A DNA stretch of 64,000 nt, taken from Bradyrhizobium cytisi (lineage in GTDB: Bacteria; Pseudomonadota; Alphaproteobacteria; Rhizobiales; Xanthobacteraceae). The translations under genes and the position numbers were made by a program. Of this stretch, positions 7,796 to 18,750 are shown piece after piece (the stretch's first letter is position 1; the number at the start of each line of letters is the position of its first letter). The notes below the pieces were generated by a model, which did not search any database, was not told the DNA's origin, and worked only from the letters and a program-made list of their open reading frames with translations. Location: assembly GCF_008123515.1 (NCBI RefSeq), contig NZ_VSSR01000072.1, positions 35,514 to 99,513 of the forward strand, given 5' to 3'.

Positions 7796-9337
7796 TTGGA
7801 GCGTATTTTCGACCTCGCCATCATTGGAGGCGGTGTTAACGGTTGCGGCATCGCGCGCGATGCCGTGGGCCGCGGAAACACTGTTTTCCTGTGCGAAATG
7901 AACGATCTGGCGAGCGGGACATCGTCCTGGTCGACCAAGCTGGTGCATGGCGGCCTGCGCTATCTCGAATATTACGAGTTCCGGCTGGTCCGCGAAGCGC
8001 TGATCGAGCGCGAAATTCTCTGGGGCATCGCGCCCCACATCATCCGTCCCCTGCGTTTCGTCTTGCCGCATCACGCGGGCCAGCGACCGGCCTGGCTGCT
8101 GCGCCTTGGCCTGTTCCTTTACGATCACATCGGCGGTCGTCATTTGCTGCCGGCGACCCGCTCGGTCGATCTCGGGCGTGACGAGGTCGGCCGCCCGCTG
8201 ATCCCGAATCGCTACAGTCGCGCGTTCGAATATTCCGACTGCTTCGTCGATGACGCCCGCCTCGTTGTGCTCAACGCGCGCGACGCCGCCGACAAGGGTG
8301 CAGAGATTCGCACCCGCACCCGTGCGACGGATATCAAGCAGTCCGACGGCGTCTGGACCGTCGGTATGATCGACACGCTGACCGGCGCGCGCTCGCAGGT
8401 CCAGGCTCGCGCGCTGGTCAATGCCGGCGGCCCTTGGGTCGAGGACGTGCTCGGCCGCGGCGCCGGCGTCAATGCGAAAGCAAAGGTGCGCCTGGTGCAG
8501 GGTTCGCACATCGTGGTCAAGAAGCTCTACGACCACGACCGCGCCTACATGTTCCAGAACGCCGACGGCCGCATCATCTTCGTCATCCCCTATCAGGACG
8601 ATTTTACGCTGATCGGCACCACCGACCGCGACTATGACGGCGATCCCTCCAAGGTGAAGGCCACCGCGGAAGAGATCCAATATCTCTGCGCTGCTGCCAG
8701 CGAGTATCTGGCCAAGCCGGTAACATCAGAGGATGTGGTCTGGACCTATTCCGGCGTGCGGCCGCTTTATGACGACGGCGCCAGCGAGGCCAAGGCTGCG
8801 ACCCGCGATTACGTGTTCGAGCTCGACACGCCCGGCGGTTCGCCGCTGCTGTCGATCTACGGCGGCAAGATCACGACCTATCGCCGCCTCGCCGAAGAGG
8901 CGCTGGAACGGCTCGCGCCCTATCTTCGCAGTGCGAAAGCGCGCGAGGGCTGGACCGGCAAATGGCCGCTGCCGGGCGGCGACATGGATGTGTCGGCCGT
9001 CGAGGGCCTGATCGGCGAGCTCCAGCGCGGCTATCCCTTCCTAAGCCATGAGCATGCGCGACGTCTCGCGCGCGCATATGGCACCCGCGCGATCAAATTG
9101 CTCGGCGACGCCAGATCGGCCGCCGATCTCGGCCAGGCCTTTGGCGCAACTCTGACCGAACGAGAGGTTCGCTACCTGATGACCAACGAATGGGCGGTGA
9201 CCGCCGAGGATATCGTCTGGCGCCGCTCCAAGCTTGGTCTGCGGCTATCTGCCGACGAAATTGCCACCCTGGACGACTGGATCAGGACCCAAATTGTGTC
9301 GCAAAGTCCTCTGCTGGAAGCAGGAGGACGCTCATGA
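7796..9337 (+). CDS. glpD: Glycerol-3-phosphate dehydrogenase, FAD-dependent (aerobic)
   Basis: 513 residues from TTG 7796, which has a GGGGAAG ribosome-binding site six bases upstream and puts the FAD motif close to the N-terminus as usual. A GTG at 7772 would add eight residues but has a poor site. The dinucleotide-binding motif is FDLAIIGGGVNGCGIARDA, followed by the GlpD-specific SGTSSWSTKLVHGGLRYLE, the GTTDRDYDGDP segment and YGGKITTYR near the C-terminal domain. It oxidises glycerol 3-phosphate to dihydroxyacetone phosphate at the inner membrane and passes electrons to quinone. It is the first gene of the glycerol operon, and its stop overlaps the next start (ATGA). Confidence 0.95.
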   Translation: MERIFDLAIIGGGVNGCGIARDAVGRGNTVFLCEMNDLASGTSSWSTKLVHGGLRYLEYYEFRLVREALIEREILWGIAPHIIRPLRFVLPHHAGQRPAWLLRLGLFLYDHIGGRHLLPATRSVDLGRDEVGRPLIPNRYSRAFEYSDCFVDDARLVVLNARDAADKGAEIRTRTRATDIKQSDGVWTVGMIDTLTGARSQVQARALVNAGGPWVEDVLGRGAGVNAKAKVRLVQGSHIVVKKLYDHDRAYMFQNADGRIIFVIPYQDDFTLIGTTDRDYDGDPSKVKATAEEIQYLCAAASEYLAKPVTSEDVVWTYSGVRPLYDDGASEAKAATRDYVFELDTPGGSPLLSIYGGKITTYRRLAEEALERLAPYLRSAKAREGWTGKWPLPGGDMDVSAVEGLIGELQRGYPFLSHEHARRLARAYGTRAIKLLGDARSAADLGQAFGATLTEREVRYLMTNEWAVTAEDIVWRRSKLGLRLSADEIATLDDWIRTQIVSQSPLLEAGGRS

Positions 9338-10410
9338 GCGTGACACTCGATCACGTGACCCGGACCGTCGACGGTATCGAGCACATCCGCGACGTCTCGC
9401 TGACGCTGGAGAGCGGCACGCTCAACGTGCTGCTCGGGCCGACGCTGTCGGGCAAGACCTCGATCATGCGGCTGCTCGCCGGCCTCGACAAGCCGACCAC
9501 GGGCAAATTGCTGGTCAACGGCAAGGACGTCACTGGCGTCGACGTGCGCCAGCGTTCCGTCGCGATGGTCTATCAGCAGTTCATCAATTACCCCTCGCTC
9601 ACGGTCTATGAAAACATTGCTTCGCCCTTGCGCGTGCAGGGCAAGCCGCGTGAGGAGATCGAGGCGCGCGTGGCGGAAGCCGCCCGGCTGCTTCGGCTCG
9701 AGCCGTTCCTGAAGCGAACGCCGCTCCAGCTCTCCGGCGGCCAGCAGCAGCGCACCGCGATGGCGCGCGCGCTGGTGAAGGGCGCCGATCTCGTGCTGCT
9801 CGACGAGCCGCTCGCCAATCTCGACTACAAGCTGCGCGAGGAGCTGCGCACCGAGCTGCCGCGCATCTTCGAGGCCTCCGGCGCGATCTTCGTCTATGCC
9901 ACCACCGAACCGACCGAAGCCTTGCTGCTCGGCGGCAACACGGTGTGCATGTGGGAAGGCCGGGCGCTCCAGATCGGCCAAACGCCCGGCGTTTACCGCC
10001 GTCCGCAGACGCTACGCGTCGCGCAGGTGTTTTCCGATCCGCCGCTCAATCTCGTTGGCATCGAGAAGAAGAACGGTTCCGTGCAATATGCCGGAGGCAT
10101 CGCCGCGCCGGCCTCTGGTCTTTATTCCCCTCTCGCCGACGGTGCCTATCGTGTCGGCTTTCGCGCGCACCAGCTTGCACTCGCCAATGGCGAGACTGAC
10201 CGCCATGCCTTCCATGCCACAGTGACGGTGACCGAGATCACCGGTTCGGAGAGTTTTGTGCATTTGACCCGCGACGGATCGAACTGGGTTGCGGTGCTGC
10301 ACGGCGTGCACGAGTTCGAGCCCGGCCAGACCATCGATGCCGTGCTCGACCCCAATAATGTCTTTGTGTTCGACGCGGCCGACCGTCTGGTCGCCGCGCC
10401 GAGCTCATGA
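9334..10410 (+). CDS. glpS: Glycerol ABC transporter ATPase 1 (GlpS-like), H-loop histidine missing
   Basis: 358 residues of the sugar-type (MalK/UgpC-like) ATPase group, starting at ATG 9334 after AGGAGG. Walker A GPTLSGKT is at 35-42, the Q-loop near Gln81, LSGGQ at 133-137 and Walker B LVLLDE ends at Glu158. The switch (H-loop) histidine is absent: VYATTE (187-192) replaces the usual VYVTHD, so Thr191 stands at the histidine position. A C-terminal TOBE-like regulatory domain follows residue 240. By its place after glpD it corresponds to GlpS of the rhizobial GlpSTPQUV glycerol importer and would pair with the ATPase encoded next. Confidence 0.9.
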   Translation: MSVTLDHVTRTVDGIEHIRDVSLTLESGTLNVLLGPTLSGKTSIMRLLAGLDKPTTGKLLVNGKDVTGVDVRQRSVAMVYQQFINYPSLTVYENIASPLRVQGKPREEIEARVAEAARLLRLEPFLKRTPLQLSGGQQQRTAMARALVKGADLVLLDEPLANLDYKLREELRTELPRIFEASGAIFVYATTEPTEALLLGGNTVCMWEGRALQIGQTPGVYRRPQTLRVAQVFSDPPLNLVGIEKKNGSVQYAGGIAAPASGLYSPLADGAYRVGFRAHQLALANGETDRHAFHATVTVTEITGSESFVHLTRDGSNWVAVLHGVHEFEPGQTIDAVLDPNNVFVFDAADRLVAAPSS

Positions 10411-10422
10411 GGGAGGTGCGCC

Positions 10423-11507
10423 ATGGCTCGCATTGACCTCGTCGATCTCGCTCATTCCTACGGCGGCAATGATGCGCCGCAGGAAAGCTTTGCGCTGAAG
10501 CCGGTGACCATGACCTGGCGGCAGGGCGGCGCTTATGCGCTGCTCGGCCCGTCCGGCTGCGGCAAGACCACGCTGCTCAACGTCATCTCCGGCATCATCA
10601 CGCCGTCGCGGGGGGAAATCCTGTTTGACGGCCAGGACATCACACCGCTGTCAACCCAGAAGCGCAACATCGCCCAGGTGTTCCAGTTTCCGGTGATCTA
10701 CGACACCATGACGGTGGGGCAGAACCTGGCGTTTCCGCTGAAGAACCGTGGCGTGCCGAAGGCCGAGATCGACAAGCGCGTTGCCGAGATCGGCCGCCTG
10801 CTCGACCTCGAGCCCTATCTGAACCGCAAGGCGACCCGGCTCACCGCTGACGCAAAGCAGAAGATTTCGCTCGGCCGCGGTCTCGTCCGCTCCGACGTCG
10901 CCGCCGTTCTGTTCGACGAGCCGCTGACGGTGATCGATCCCGAGCTGAAATGGCAGCTCCGCTCCAAGCTGAAGGCGCTGCATCGCGAGCTCGACCTCAC
11001 GATGATTTACGTCACCCACGATCAGACCGAGGCGCTCACCTTCGCCGACACCGTCGTCGTCATGCATGACGGCCGTGTGGTGCAGAGCGGCACGCCGGCC
11101 GAGCTGTTCGACAAGCCAGCCCACACCTTCGTCGGCTATTTCATCGGCTCACCCGGCATGAATATCCTGCCGGCCGAGGTGAAGGGACGCGAGGCGCGGA
11201 TCGACGGCCACGTCATCGCGCTCAAACGCGCTTACGACAATCTGCCGGCAAACGCCAAGATCGAGATCGGCGTACGTCCGGAATTCGTCGAGGTCGTCGC
11301 GCCAACACCCGGCCTGCTCACCGCCAAGATCGAGCGCATCGACGATCTCGGCCGCATCCGCTTTGCGCGCGCGCATCTCGGCGACGCCAAGCTCGCGGCG
11401 CGGGCGCCTGCGGGCTTCACCAGTTCGGACGGCACGGCCGGGCTGAAATTCGATCCGGCGCACATCCACGTCTATGCCGACAGCCTTCTGGTGGAAGGAG
11501 CCGCCTG

Positions 11508-11508
<1 letters not shown>
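10423..11508 (+). CDS. glpT: Glycerol ABC transporter ATPase 2 (GlpT-like), signature motif degenerate
   Basis: 361 residues. Walker A GPSGCGKT (42-49), Q-loop Gln88, Walker B AVLFDE (Glu166) and H-loop His199 in YVTHDQTEA are canonical. The ABC signature is not: aligned residue by residue with its partner, LSGGQ is replaced by LTADA (140-144), with KQKISLGRGL following in the normal place. A TOBE-like domain ends the protein. It starts 12 bases after glpS and its stop overlaps the first permease start (TGATG). The symbol follows the rhizobial glycerol ABC system, not the E. coli GlpT antiporter. Confidence 0.9.
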
Positions 11509-13216
<1,708 letters not shown>

Positions 13217-13225
13217 GAGGTTTTC

Positions 13226-13555
13226 ATGGACTCCATTGCATGGATGGCATGGACGCTGCCGACCGCAATCTTCTTTGTGGCGCTCGGCTGCACGCTTGCC
13301 GTCATGACCTGGCTCGCCGCTGCCTATCCCGAGGCCGAGCGCGTCGGAATCCTGCGCATCCCGACCACGCGCGGCGACCGCCTGTTCATTTCGCTGATCG
13401 TGGCCGCCGTCATCCACCTGTTGTGGATTGGCCTCGTCGGTACCGATCCGATCGGGACGATTCCGGTCGGAGAAGAGGGATATGAGATAACGAGCCTGTG
13501 GCTCGCAACCGTGATTTCGCTTGTTTCAGGCGCGGTGATTTTTCGCACCGTCTGA
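13226..13555 (+). CDS. glpU: Small membrane protein, DUF2160 (GlpU-like)
   Basis: 109 residues with three hydrophobic segments (starting at IAWMAWTLPTAIFFVALGC, LFISLIVAAVIHLLWIGLV and LWLATVISLVSGAVIF). The family is DUF2160, seen almost only inside glycerol ABC transporter operons, which fits here: it sits ten bases after the second permease behind an AGGAGG site. An accessory or assembly role in the transporter is inferred; no catalytic motif is visible. Confidence 0.85.
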   Translation: MDSIAWMAWTLPTAIFFVALGCTLAVMTWLAAAYPEAERVGILRIPTTRGDRLFISLIVAAVIHLLWIGLVGTDPIGTIPVGEEGYEITSLWLATVISLVSGAVIFRTV

Positions 13556-13629
13556 GGCAGGCGAGAAAGAGCAGATCCGGGGTCTACCCGGGCCTGAATT
13601 AGTTTGTCGCTGCAACCGGAGGAAATTAG

Positions 13630-15408
13630 ATGCGACACTTGACGACCAAGGACGGTCTTCTGACCATGACCAGCGCGGTGGCGCTGATCGCGGCTTCGAT
13701 GACGATTGCCGCGCCGGCGCGCGCGGACGAAGCCGCTGCCAAGAAGTGGATCGATAGCGAATTCCAGCCGTCGACCTTGTCGAAAGACGACCAGATGAAG
13801 GAAATGCAGTGGTTCATCAAGGCCGCTCAACCCTTCAAGGGCATGGAGATCAACGTCGTCTCAGAGACGCTGACGACCCACGAGTATGAATCCCGCACGC
13901 TCGCCAAGGCGTTCGAGGAAATCACCGGCATCAAGGTCAAGCACGACATCATCCAGGAAGGTGACGTCGTCGAGAAGATCCAGACCCAGATGCAGTCCGG
14001 CAAGAATGTCTATGACGGCTGGATCAACGACTCCGACTTCATCGGAACGCACTTCCGCTACGGCCAAGCCGTCGATCTGACGGACTGGATGGCCAAGGAC
14101 GCCAAGGATGTCACCGACCCGATGCTCGACATCAACGACTTCATCGGCAAGTCGTTCACGACGGCGCCGAACGGTCACCTCTATCAGCTGCCCGACCAGC
14201 AGTTCGCGAACCTCTATTGGTTCCGCTACGACTGGTTCACCAACCCCGACTACAAGGCCAAGTTCAAGGCCAAGTACGGCTACGACCTCGGCGTTCCCGT
14301 GAACTGGTCGGCTTACGAAGACATCGCTGATTTCTTCACCAACGACATCAAGGAAATCAATGGCGTCAAGGTCTACGGCCATATGGACTATGGCAAGAAG
14401 GACCCCTCGCTCGGCTGGCGCTTCACCGATGCGTGGTTGTCGATGGCTGGTAACGGCGACAAGGGTCTCCCGAACGGCCTTCCGGTCGACGAATGGGGCA
14501 TCCGCATGGAAGGCTGCCGTCCGGTCGGCTCGTCCGTCGAGCGTGGCGGTGACGTCAACGGCCCGGCGGCGGTCTATTCGATCGTCAAGTACCTCGACTG
14601 GATGAAGAAGTATGCCCCGCCGCAGGCGCAAGGCATGACCTTCTCCGAATCCGGTCCGGTGCCGTCGCAAGGCAATATCGCTCAGCAGATCTTCTGGTAC
14701 ACCGCTTTCACCGCCGACATGGTGAAGCCCGGTCTGCCGGTGATGAATGCGGACGGTACGCCGAAATGGCGCATGGCTCCGTCGCCGCACGGCTCCTACT
14801 GGAAGGAAGGCATGAAGCTCGGTTATCAGGACGTGGGTTCGGCGACGCTTCTGAAGTCGACCCCGGTCGATCGCCGCAAGGCAGCCTGGCTCTATCTCCA
14901 GTTCATCGTCTCCAAGACGGTGAGCGCGAAGAAGAGCCATGTCGGTCTCACCTTCATCCGTGAATCCGACATCTGGGACAAGTCGTTCACCGAGCGTGCG
15001 CCGAAGCTCGGCGGCCTGATTGAGTTCTACCGCTCGCCCGCGCGTGTGCAGTGGACCCCGACCGGCAACAACGTGCCTGACTATCCGAAGCTTGCGCAAT
15101 TGTGGTGGCAGAACATCGGCGATGCGTCGTCCGGCGCGAAGACACCGCAGGCCGCGATGGACTCGCTCGCCGCTGCCCAGGATTCGGTGATGGAGCGTCT
15201 GGAGAAATCCGGCGTGCAAGGTGCCTGCGGACCGAAGCTCAACAAGAAGGAAACGGCTGAGTACTGGTTCGCGAAGTCGGCCAAGGACGGCACCATCGCT
15301 CCGCAGCGCAAGCTGGCGAACGAGAAGCCGAAGGGCGAAACCGTCGACTACGACACGCTGATCAAGTCGTGGCCGGCCTCTCCGCCGAAGCGTGCTGAAG
15401 CGAAGTAA
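13630..15408 (+). CDS. glpV: Glycerol ABC transporter substrate-binding protein (GlpV-like)
   Basis: 592 residues, long for an extracellular solute-binding protein but typical for this branch. Residues 1-33 are a signal peptide (hydrophobic LLTMTSAVALIAASMTIA, then APARA). The mature protein has the family 1 binding-protein pattern (EEITGIKVKHD near the start and the tryptophan-rich core). It should capture glycerol in the periplasm for the GlpP/GlpQ channel. A GGAGGAAA site precedes ATG 13630. The 74-base gap after glpU, unlike the overlaps upstream, and a small CCGGG/CCCGG hairpin at 13577-13591 may allow separate, higher expression. A strong terminator follows. Confidence 0.92.
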   Translation: MRHLTTKDGLLTMTSAVALIAASMTIAAPARADEAAAKKWIDSEFQPSTLSKDDQMKEMQWFIKAAQPFKGMEINVVSETLTTHEYESRTLAKAFEEITGIKVKHDIIQEGDVVEKIQTQMQSGKNVYDGWINDSDFIGTHFRYGQAVDLTDWMAKDAKDVTDPMLDINDFIGKSFTTAPNGHLYQLPDQQFANLYWFRYDWFTNPDYKAKFKAKYGYDLGVPVNWSAYEDIADFFTNDIKEINGVKVYGHMDYGKKDPSLGWRFTDAWLSMAGNGDKGLPNGLPVDEWGIRMEGCRPVGSSVERGGDVNGPAAVYSIVKYLDWMKKYAPPQAQGMTFSESGPVPSQGNIAQQIFWYTAFTADMVKPGLPVMNADGTPKWRMAPSPHGSYWKEGMKLGYQDVGSATLLKSTPVDRRKAAWLYLQFIVSKTVSAKKSHVGLTFIRESDIWDKSFTERAPKLGGLIEFYRSPARVQWTPTGNNVPDYPKLAQLWWQNIGDASSGAKTPQAAMDSLAAAQDSVMERLEKSGVQGACGPKLNKKETAEYWFAKSAKDGTIAPQRKLANEKPKGETVDYDTLIKSWPASPPKRAEAK

Positions 15409-15458
15409 TTCGCAGACATCATGATGGCCGGGTTCGTCCCGGTCATTCGGTAGCAGGA

Positions 15459-15482
15459 GGCCGGGAGAGATCCCGGCCTTTT
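15459..15482 (+). terminator. Rho-independent terminator after glpV
   Basis: Eight-base perfect stem GGCCGGGA (15459-15466) and TCCCGGCC (15471-15478) with a GAGA tetraloop, followed by TTTT. It closes the glycerol operon. The stem is identical to that of the terminator at 24589-24612. Confidence 0.9.
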
Positions 15483-15557
15483 GCCTTGTTGGCCTATTGC
15501 CTTATCGACGGCCTTGATCTGAATTGGCGAGCCGAGATCCGGAAGCGAGACTTCGCC

Positions 15558-16268
15558 ATGCGCATGACGTTCCGTTGCGATCCCAAATTGGCCGACCATC
15601 TGGTGCGGCCGTATCCTGCGCGCACGGCCTTGCCCGACTGGCTGCGCGCGATGCCCGCGAAAGCGCATTCGGACATCCACGGCCGGGACATACGCACGGT
15701 CAAGCAATGTCCGCCCTTTGTCGATGCGATGGCCTATGGGGTCATGATTCCCCTGCCGTGCGACATCAAGATCGAGGCTGGACGATTCACGTGGGATTGG
15801 GACATTCCCGAGCCAGCGGCGTCCGGACATCCACGTGCGCCTCTAAGCTTTCATCCCGCCGCACAATTCGCTGCTGCGCCTTTCGCGAACGGACGGTCCG
15901 CGATCAAGTTCAACAGTTTCTGGACTATCGAGCTTGAACCCGGCTGGTCGCTGTTCGCGATGCATCCCGTCAACCGCGACGATCTGCCATTCCGCCTCGT
16001 GTCAGGTCTGGTCGATGCGGACCGGTTTCACGACGGCGGCATCAATTTTCCGGCCGTATGGACCCAGCCTGATTTTTTCGGCGTTCTCGAAAAGGGCACG
16101 CCGGTTGCGCAGTGTTTTGCGGTGCCGCGTGAAGCGCCCGAGCTAGTGTTCGAGGCCTTTGATGACGCCCACCAGCAAGCTTATGCGAAGGTCGTCGCCG
16201 ATGTGTTGGCTGCGCCCAACGTCTATCGCAAGCACTTTCGCGCGAAGCGTGGGCGGCTAACTCGCTAA
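15558..16268 (+). CDS. Conserved hypothetical protein (236 aa)
   Basis: 236 residues from ATG 15558, which has GGAAGCGAG upstream; a TTG at 15486 would add 24 residues overlapping the terminator region. Conserved-looking blocks are TVKQCPPFVDAMAYGVMIPLPCDI, FWTIELEPGWSLFAMHPVNRDDLPF and INFPAVWTQPDFFGVLEKGTPVAQ, rich in Trp, Pro and Phe, suggesting a beta-sandwich or double-psi fold. I recall similar proteins as uncharacterised (possibly DUF6065-like) entries, some in viral genomes, but cannot verify it. No signal peptide. It overlaps the convergent TPR gene by 12 bases. Function unknown. Confidence 0.7.
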   Translation: MRMTFRCDPKLADHLVRPYPARTALPDWLRAMPAKAHSDIHGRDIRTVKQCPPFVDAMAYGVMIPLPCDIKIEAGRFTWDWDIPEPAASGHPRAPLSFHPAAQFAAAPFANGRSAIKFNSFWTIELEPGWSLFAMHPVNRDDLPFRLVSGLVDADRFHDGGINFPAVWTQPDFFGVLEKGTPVAQCFAVPREAPELVFEAFDDAHQQAYAKVVADVLAAPNVYRKHFRAKRGRLTR

Positions 16269-17063
16269 GGCGCGCCGCAATCCATCCTCGTCAAGCCAGA
16301 GCCGGCCGTGCGACGCCGAGGTCAACGCCATCGCAATGGAGCCGAAGAGCTGCGGGCGCAGGCGGTAGGCTTGCGCAAAGGCGCGCATGGCGGCGTCGAC
16401 GTCTCCACCCTCCTGCATGGCGATGCCGAGATTGAGTGCGGCCTCGGCATGGTCGGGCCTGAGTTCGAACGCCTTCCGGTAGGCGCTTGCGGCGCCGGCG
16501 TGGTCGCGCAAATCCTGTCGCGCGACGGCAAGATCAAACCACACCGAAGCGGGCGCGCCCGGTGCTGCCGCTTGCGCGAGCAGGCTTGCGGCGGTGGCGG
16601 GATCGCCATCCTCCCACGCTAGCCGGCCGAGCCGTGCTGCGGCTTCCTGGTGGCCGGGAATGACGTTCAGGATCGCTCGCCAGGATTCGCGCGCTTGAGC
16701 CCTCAGACCAGCCTGATCGAGCGTTCTCGCCTTCTCGACGAAGAATTCTCGTTGCGGGCTGATAGCGATCGCGGAATCGATGTGCGCTAGCGCGACGTCG
16801 AAGTTCCCTTCGCTGCGTGCAATGCGGGCGGCAAGGAGCCGGGCTGCGGCATTGGCCGGGCGCTTGGCCAGGCTCACGTCGATATGCGCATGAGCAGGGG
16901 CGACGGCATTCCTGGAGAACAACACCGCGGCCAGCAGATGATGCAGCACCGGATCTCCGGGCAAGCGTGCAAGGCCTTGTTCGCACAGACGTTGCGCCTC
17001 ATCCGGCTTGCCCGAATTGAACGCTTCAGTCGCGCGGCGAACGAGTGTCTCGCTGTCATCCAT
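16257..17063 (-). CDS. Tetratricopeptide-repeat protein
   Basis: 268 residues made almost entirely of TPR-like helical hairpins: for example SGKPDEAQRLCEQGLARLPGD, EGNFDVALAHIDSAIAISPQ and HAGAASAYRKAFELRPDHAEAALNLG. There is no signal peptide, so it is probably a cytoplasmic scaffold. In some families such repeats precede a sulfotransferase domain; here none follows. It is a single gene whose 3' end overlaps the convergent neighbour. Partners are unknown. Confidence 0.8.
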   Translation of the reverse strand: MDDSETLVRRATEAFNSGKPDEAQRLCEQGLARLPGDPVLHHLLAAVLFSRNAVAPAHAHIDVSLAKRPANAAARLLAARIARSEGNFDVALAHIDSAIAISPQREFFVEKARTLDQAGLRAQARESWRAILNVIPGHQEAAARLGRLAWEDGDPATAASLLAQAAAPGAPASVWFDLAVARQDLRDHAGAASAYRKAFELRPDHAEAALNLGIAMQEGGDVDAAMRAFAQAYRLRPQLFGSIAMALTSASHGRLWLDEDGLRRALAS

Positions 17064-17232
17064 CGCCGCATTAGAGCAAAGAAGCCGACAGCCAACAATC
17101 TGCGCGCCTCTCGCGCGTACGGCCTAGGGCCCACAACCGCCGTGTCTGTTCGCCGCGATCACCGGGAGCCGACCGCTATGACCCCGCTTGACTCGGCCGG
17201 GCTTCGGAATCACTATCAGCATAATGCGATTG

Positions 17233-17255
17233 AAGTAATCGTATTGCGATTACTT
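17233..17255. promoter_or_regulatory. Candidate operator for the catabolic cassette at 17303
   Basis: A perfect nine-base inverted repeat, AAGTAATCG (17233-17241) and CGATTACTT (17247-17255), with a five-base spacer. It sits 47 bases upstream of the first gene, in AT-richer DNA than its surroundings. TGCGATT is also directly repeated here. The IclR regulator at 23703 is the obvious candidate binder; that link is inference. Confidence 0.55.
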
Positions 17256-17302
17256 GCGCGGACGCCGTTTGGGCCAGTATCGGCCCGTCCCGGAGGCTGG
17301 TG

Positions 17303-18739
17303 ATGGCATTGATCGAGGCGTTCAGGCAGTTGCTGGGCGGCACGGCCGTGCTGACTCGCGAGGAGGATCTCGCGGGCCTCACCGAGGATTGGCGCGGCCG
17401 TTTTCGCGCGGCGGCGCTCTGTGCGGTAATGCCATCCACCACGGAGCAGGTCGCGGCCATCGTCCGCCTTTGCGTCGCGCATGAAACGCCAGTGCTGCCG
17501 CAGGGCGGCAACACCAGCCTGTGCGGCGGAGCGACGCCATCGGGGCAGGGCAAGCCGCCGGTCATCGTCGCGCTGACGCGCATGCGCCGGATCCGTTCGC
17601 TCGATCCCGTCAACAACACCATGGTGGTCGACGCCGGCTGCGTGCTCGCAACCATTCAGGATGCCGCCGCTGCTGCGGGCCGGCTCTTTCCGGTGAGTCT
17701 CGGCGCCGAAGGGTCCTGCCAGATCGGCGGCAATATCGGCACCAATGCCGGAGGCACGGGCGTGCTGCGCTACGGCAATACCCGCGACAATGTGCTCGGG
17801 CTAGAGGTGGTTCTGCCGGACGGATCGGTCTGGGACGGCCTCTACGCGCTGCGCAAGAACAACACCGGCTACGACCTCAAGCATCTCTTCATCGGCTCCG
17901 AGGGCACCCTCGGCATCATCACCGGTGCGGTGCTGAAGCTGCATCCGCTGCCGACGGCGGAGGCCGTCGCCTGGCTCGCTGTCGATCATCCGCAGAAGGC
18001 GCTGGACGTGCTGGGCCTGTTCCAGGCCTCTTGCAGCACGCGGCTCTCAGCCTTCGAGTTGATGAATGCGAAGCAGATCCGGCTCGTACTGGAGCAGGTG
18101 CCGGGCCGGCGCTGTCCGGTCGCGGAAATCGACACCTGGCACGTCCTCGTCGAATTGTCCGACACCGGCGATGCCGCGGCGCTCGCGACGACGATGCAAA
18201 CGGTGCTCGAACAGGCGCTCGAGGCGGGACTGGTCAGCGACGGCGTCGTCGCCGCAAGCGAGGCACAGCGCAAGGCAATGTGGCTGGTGCGTCACGGCGT
18301 CTCGGAAGCCAACAAGAAAGCAGGCGTGGGCCTCACGTCGGACACCGCGGTGCCGGTGTCGACCGTGCCGGCCTTCATCGACCAGGCGATGGCCGCTGTG
18401 CGCGCGGTCGTGCCGGATCTGCCGTTCGTGATCGTCGGCCACATGGGCGACGGCAACATTCATCTCATTCCCTTCTTCAGCTTTGCCGAGTGGGAAGCCA
18501 TGCCGGAGCGCGACACCGTTGCGCAGCGAATCCGCCGCGCCATGAACGATGTCGCAAGCTCGCTGCGCGGCACCTTCAGCGCCGAGCACGGCGTCGGACG
18601 CACGCTGACCGGCGAGATGTCCCGCTACAAGCCGCCGGTCGAGCTCGCCTTGATGCAGGCGGTGAAACAGGCGTTCGATCCGCAGGGCCTCTTCAATCCT
18701 GGCCGCGTTCTGCCACCACCACCCATTGCAACATCATAG
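17303..18739 (+). CDS. FAD-linked oxidase, GlcD/D-2-hydroxyacid dehydrogenase type
   Basis: 478 residues from ATG 17303, six bases after GGAGG (GTG 17300 is adjacent). The PCMH-type FAD domain has PVLPQGGNTSLCGGATP and the pyrophosphate-binding segment CQIGGNIGTNAGGTGVLRYGNTRDNVLGLE. The C-terminal oxidase domain includes VIVGHMGDGNIHLIP and SAEHGVGR, whose histidines are metal or substrate ligands in this family. Such enzymes oxidise D-2-hydroxyacids (D-lactate, glycolate, D-2-hydroxyglutarate) to 2-oxoacids. It begins a cassette with an ABC importer and a DapA-like lyase, so the likely substrate is the imported compound or its derivative. Confidence 0.88.
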   Translation: MALIEAFRQLLGGTAVLTREEDLAGLTEDWRGRFRAAALCAVMPSTTEQVAAIVRLCVAHETPVLPQGGNTSLCGGATPSGQGKPPVIVALTRMRRIRSLDPVNNTMVVDAGCVLATIQDAAAAAGRLFPVSLGAEGSCQIGGNIGTNAGGTGVLRYGNTRDNVLGLEVVLPDGSVWDGLYALRKNNTGYDLKHLFIGSEGTLGIITGAVLKLHPLPTAEAVAWLAVDHPQKALDVLGLFQASCSTRLSAFELMNAKQIRLVLEQVPGRRCPVAEIDTWHVLVELSDTGDAAALATTMQTVLEQALEAGLVSDGVVAASEAQRKAMWLVRHGVSEANKKAGVGLTSDTAVPVSTVPAFIDQAMAAVRAVVPDLPFVIVGHMGDGNIHLIPFFSFAEWEAMPERDTVAQRIRRAMNDVASSLRGTFSAEHGVGRTLTGEMSRYKPPVELALMQAVKQAFDPQGLFNPGRVLPPPPIATS

Positions 18740-18750
18740 AGGGGACTGAC

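Noticed and set aside
15558..16268. Possible prophage remnant
   Set aside because: Only one protein faintly recalls viral hypotheticals; no integrase, capsid, portal or attachment repeats are seen nearby.
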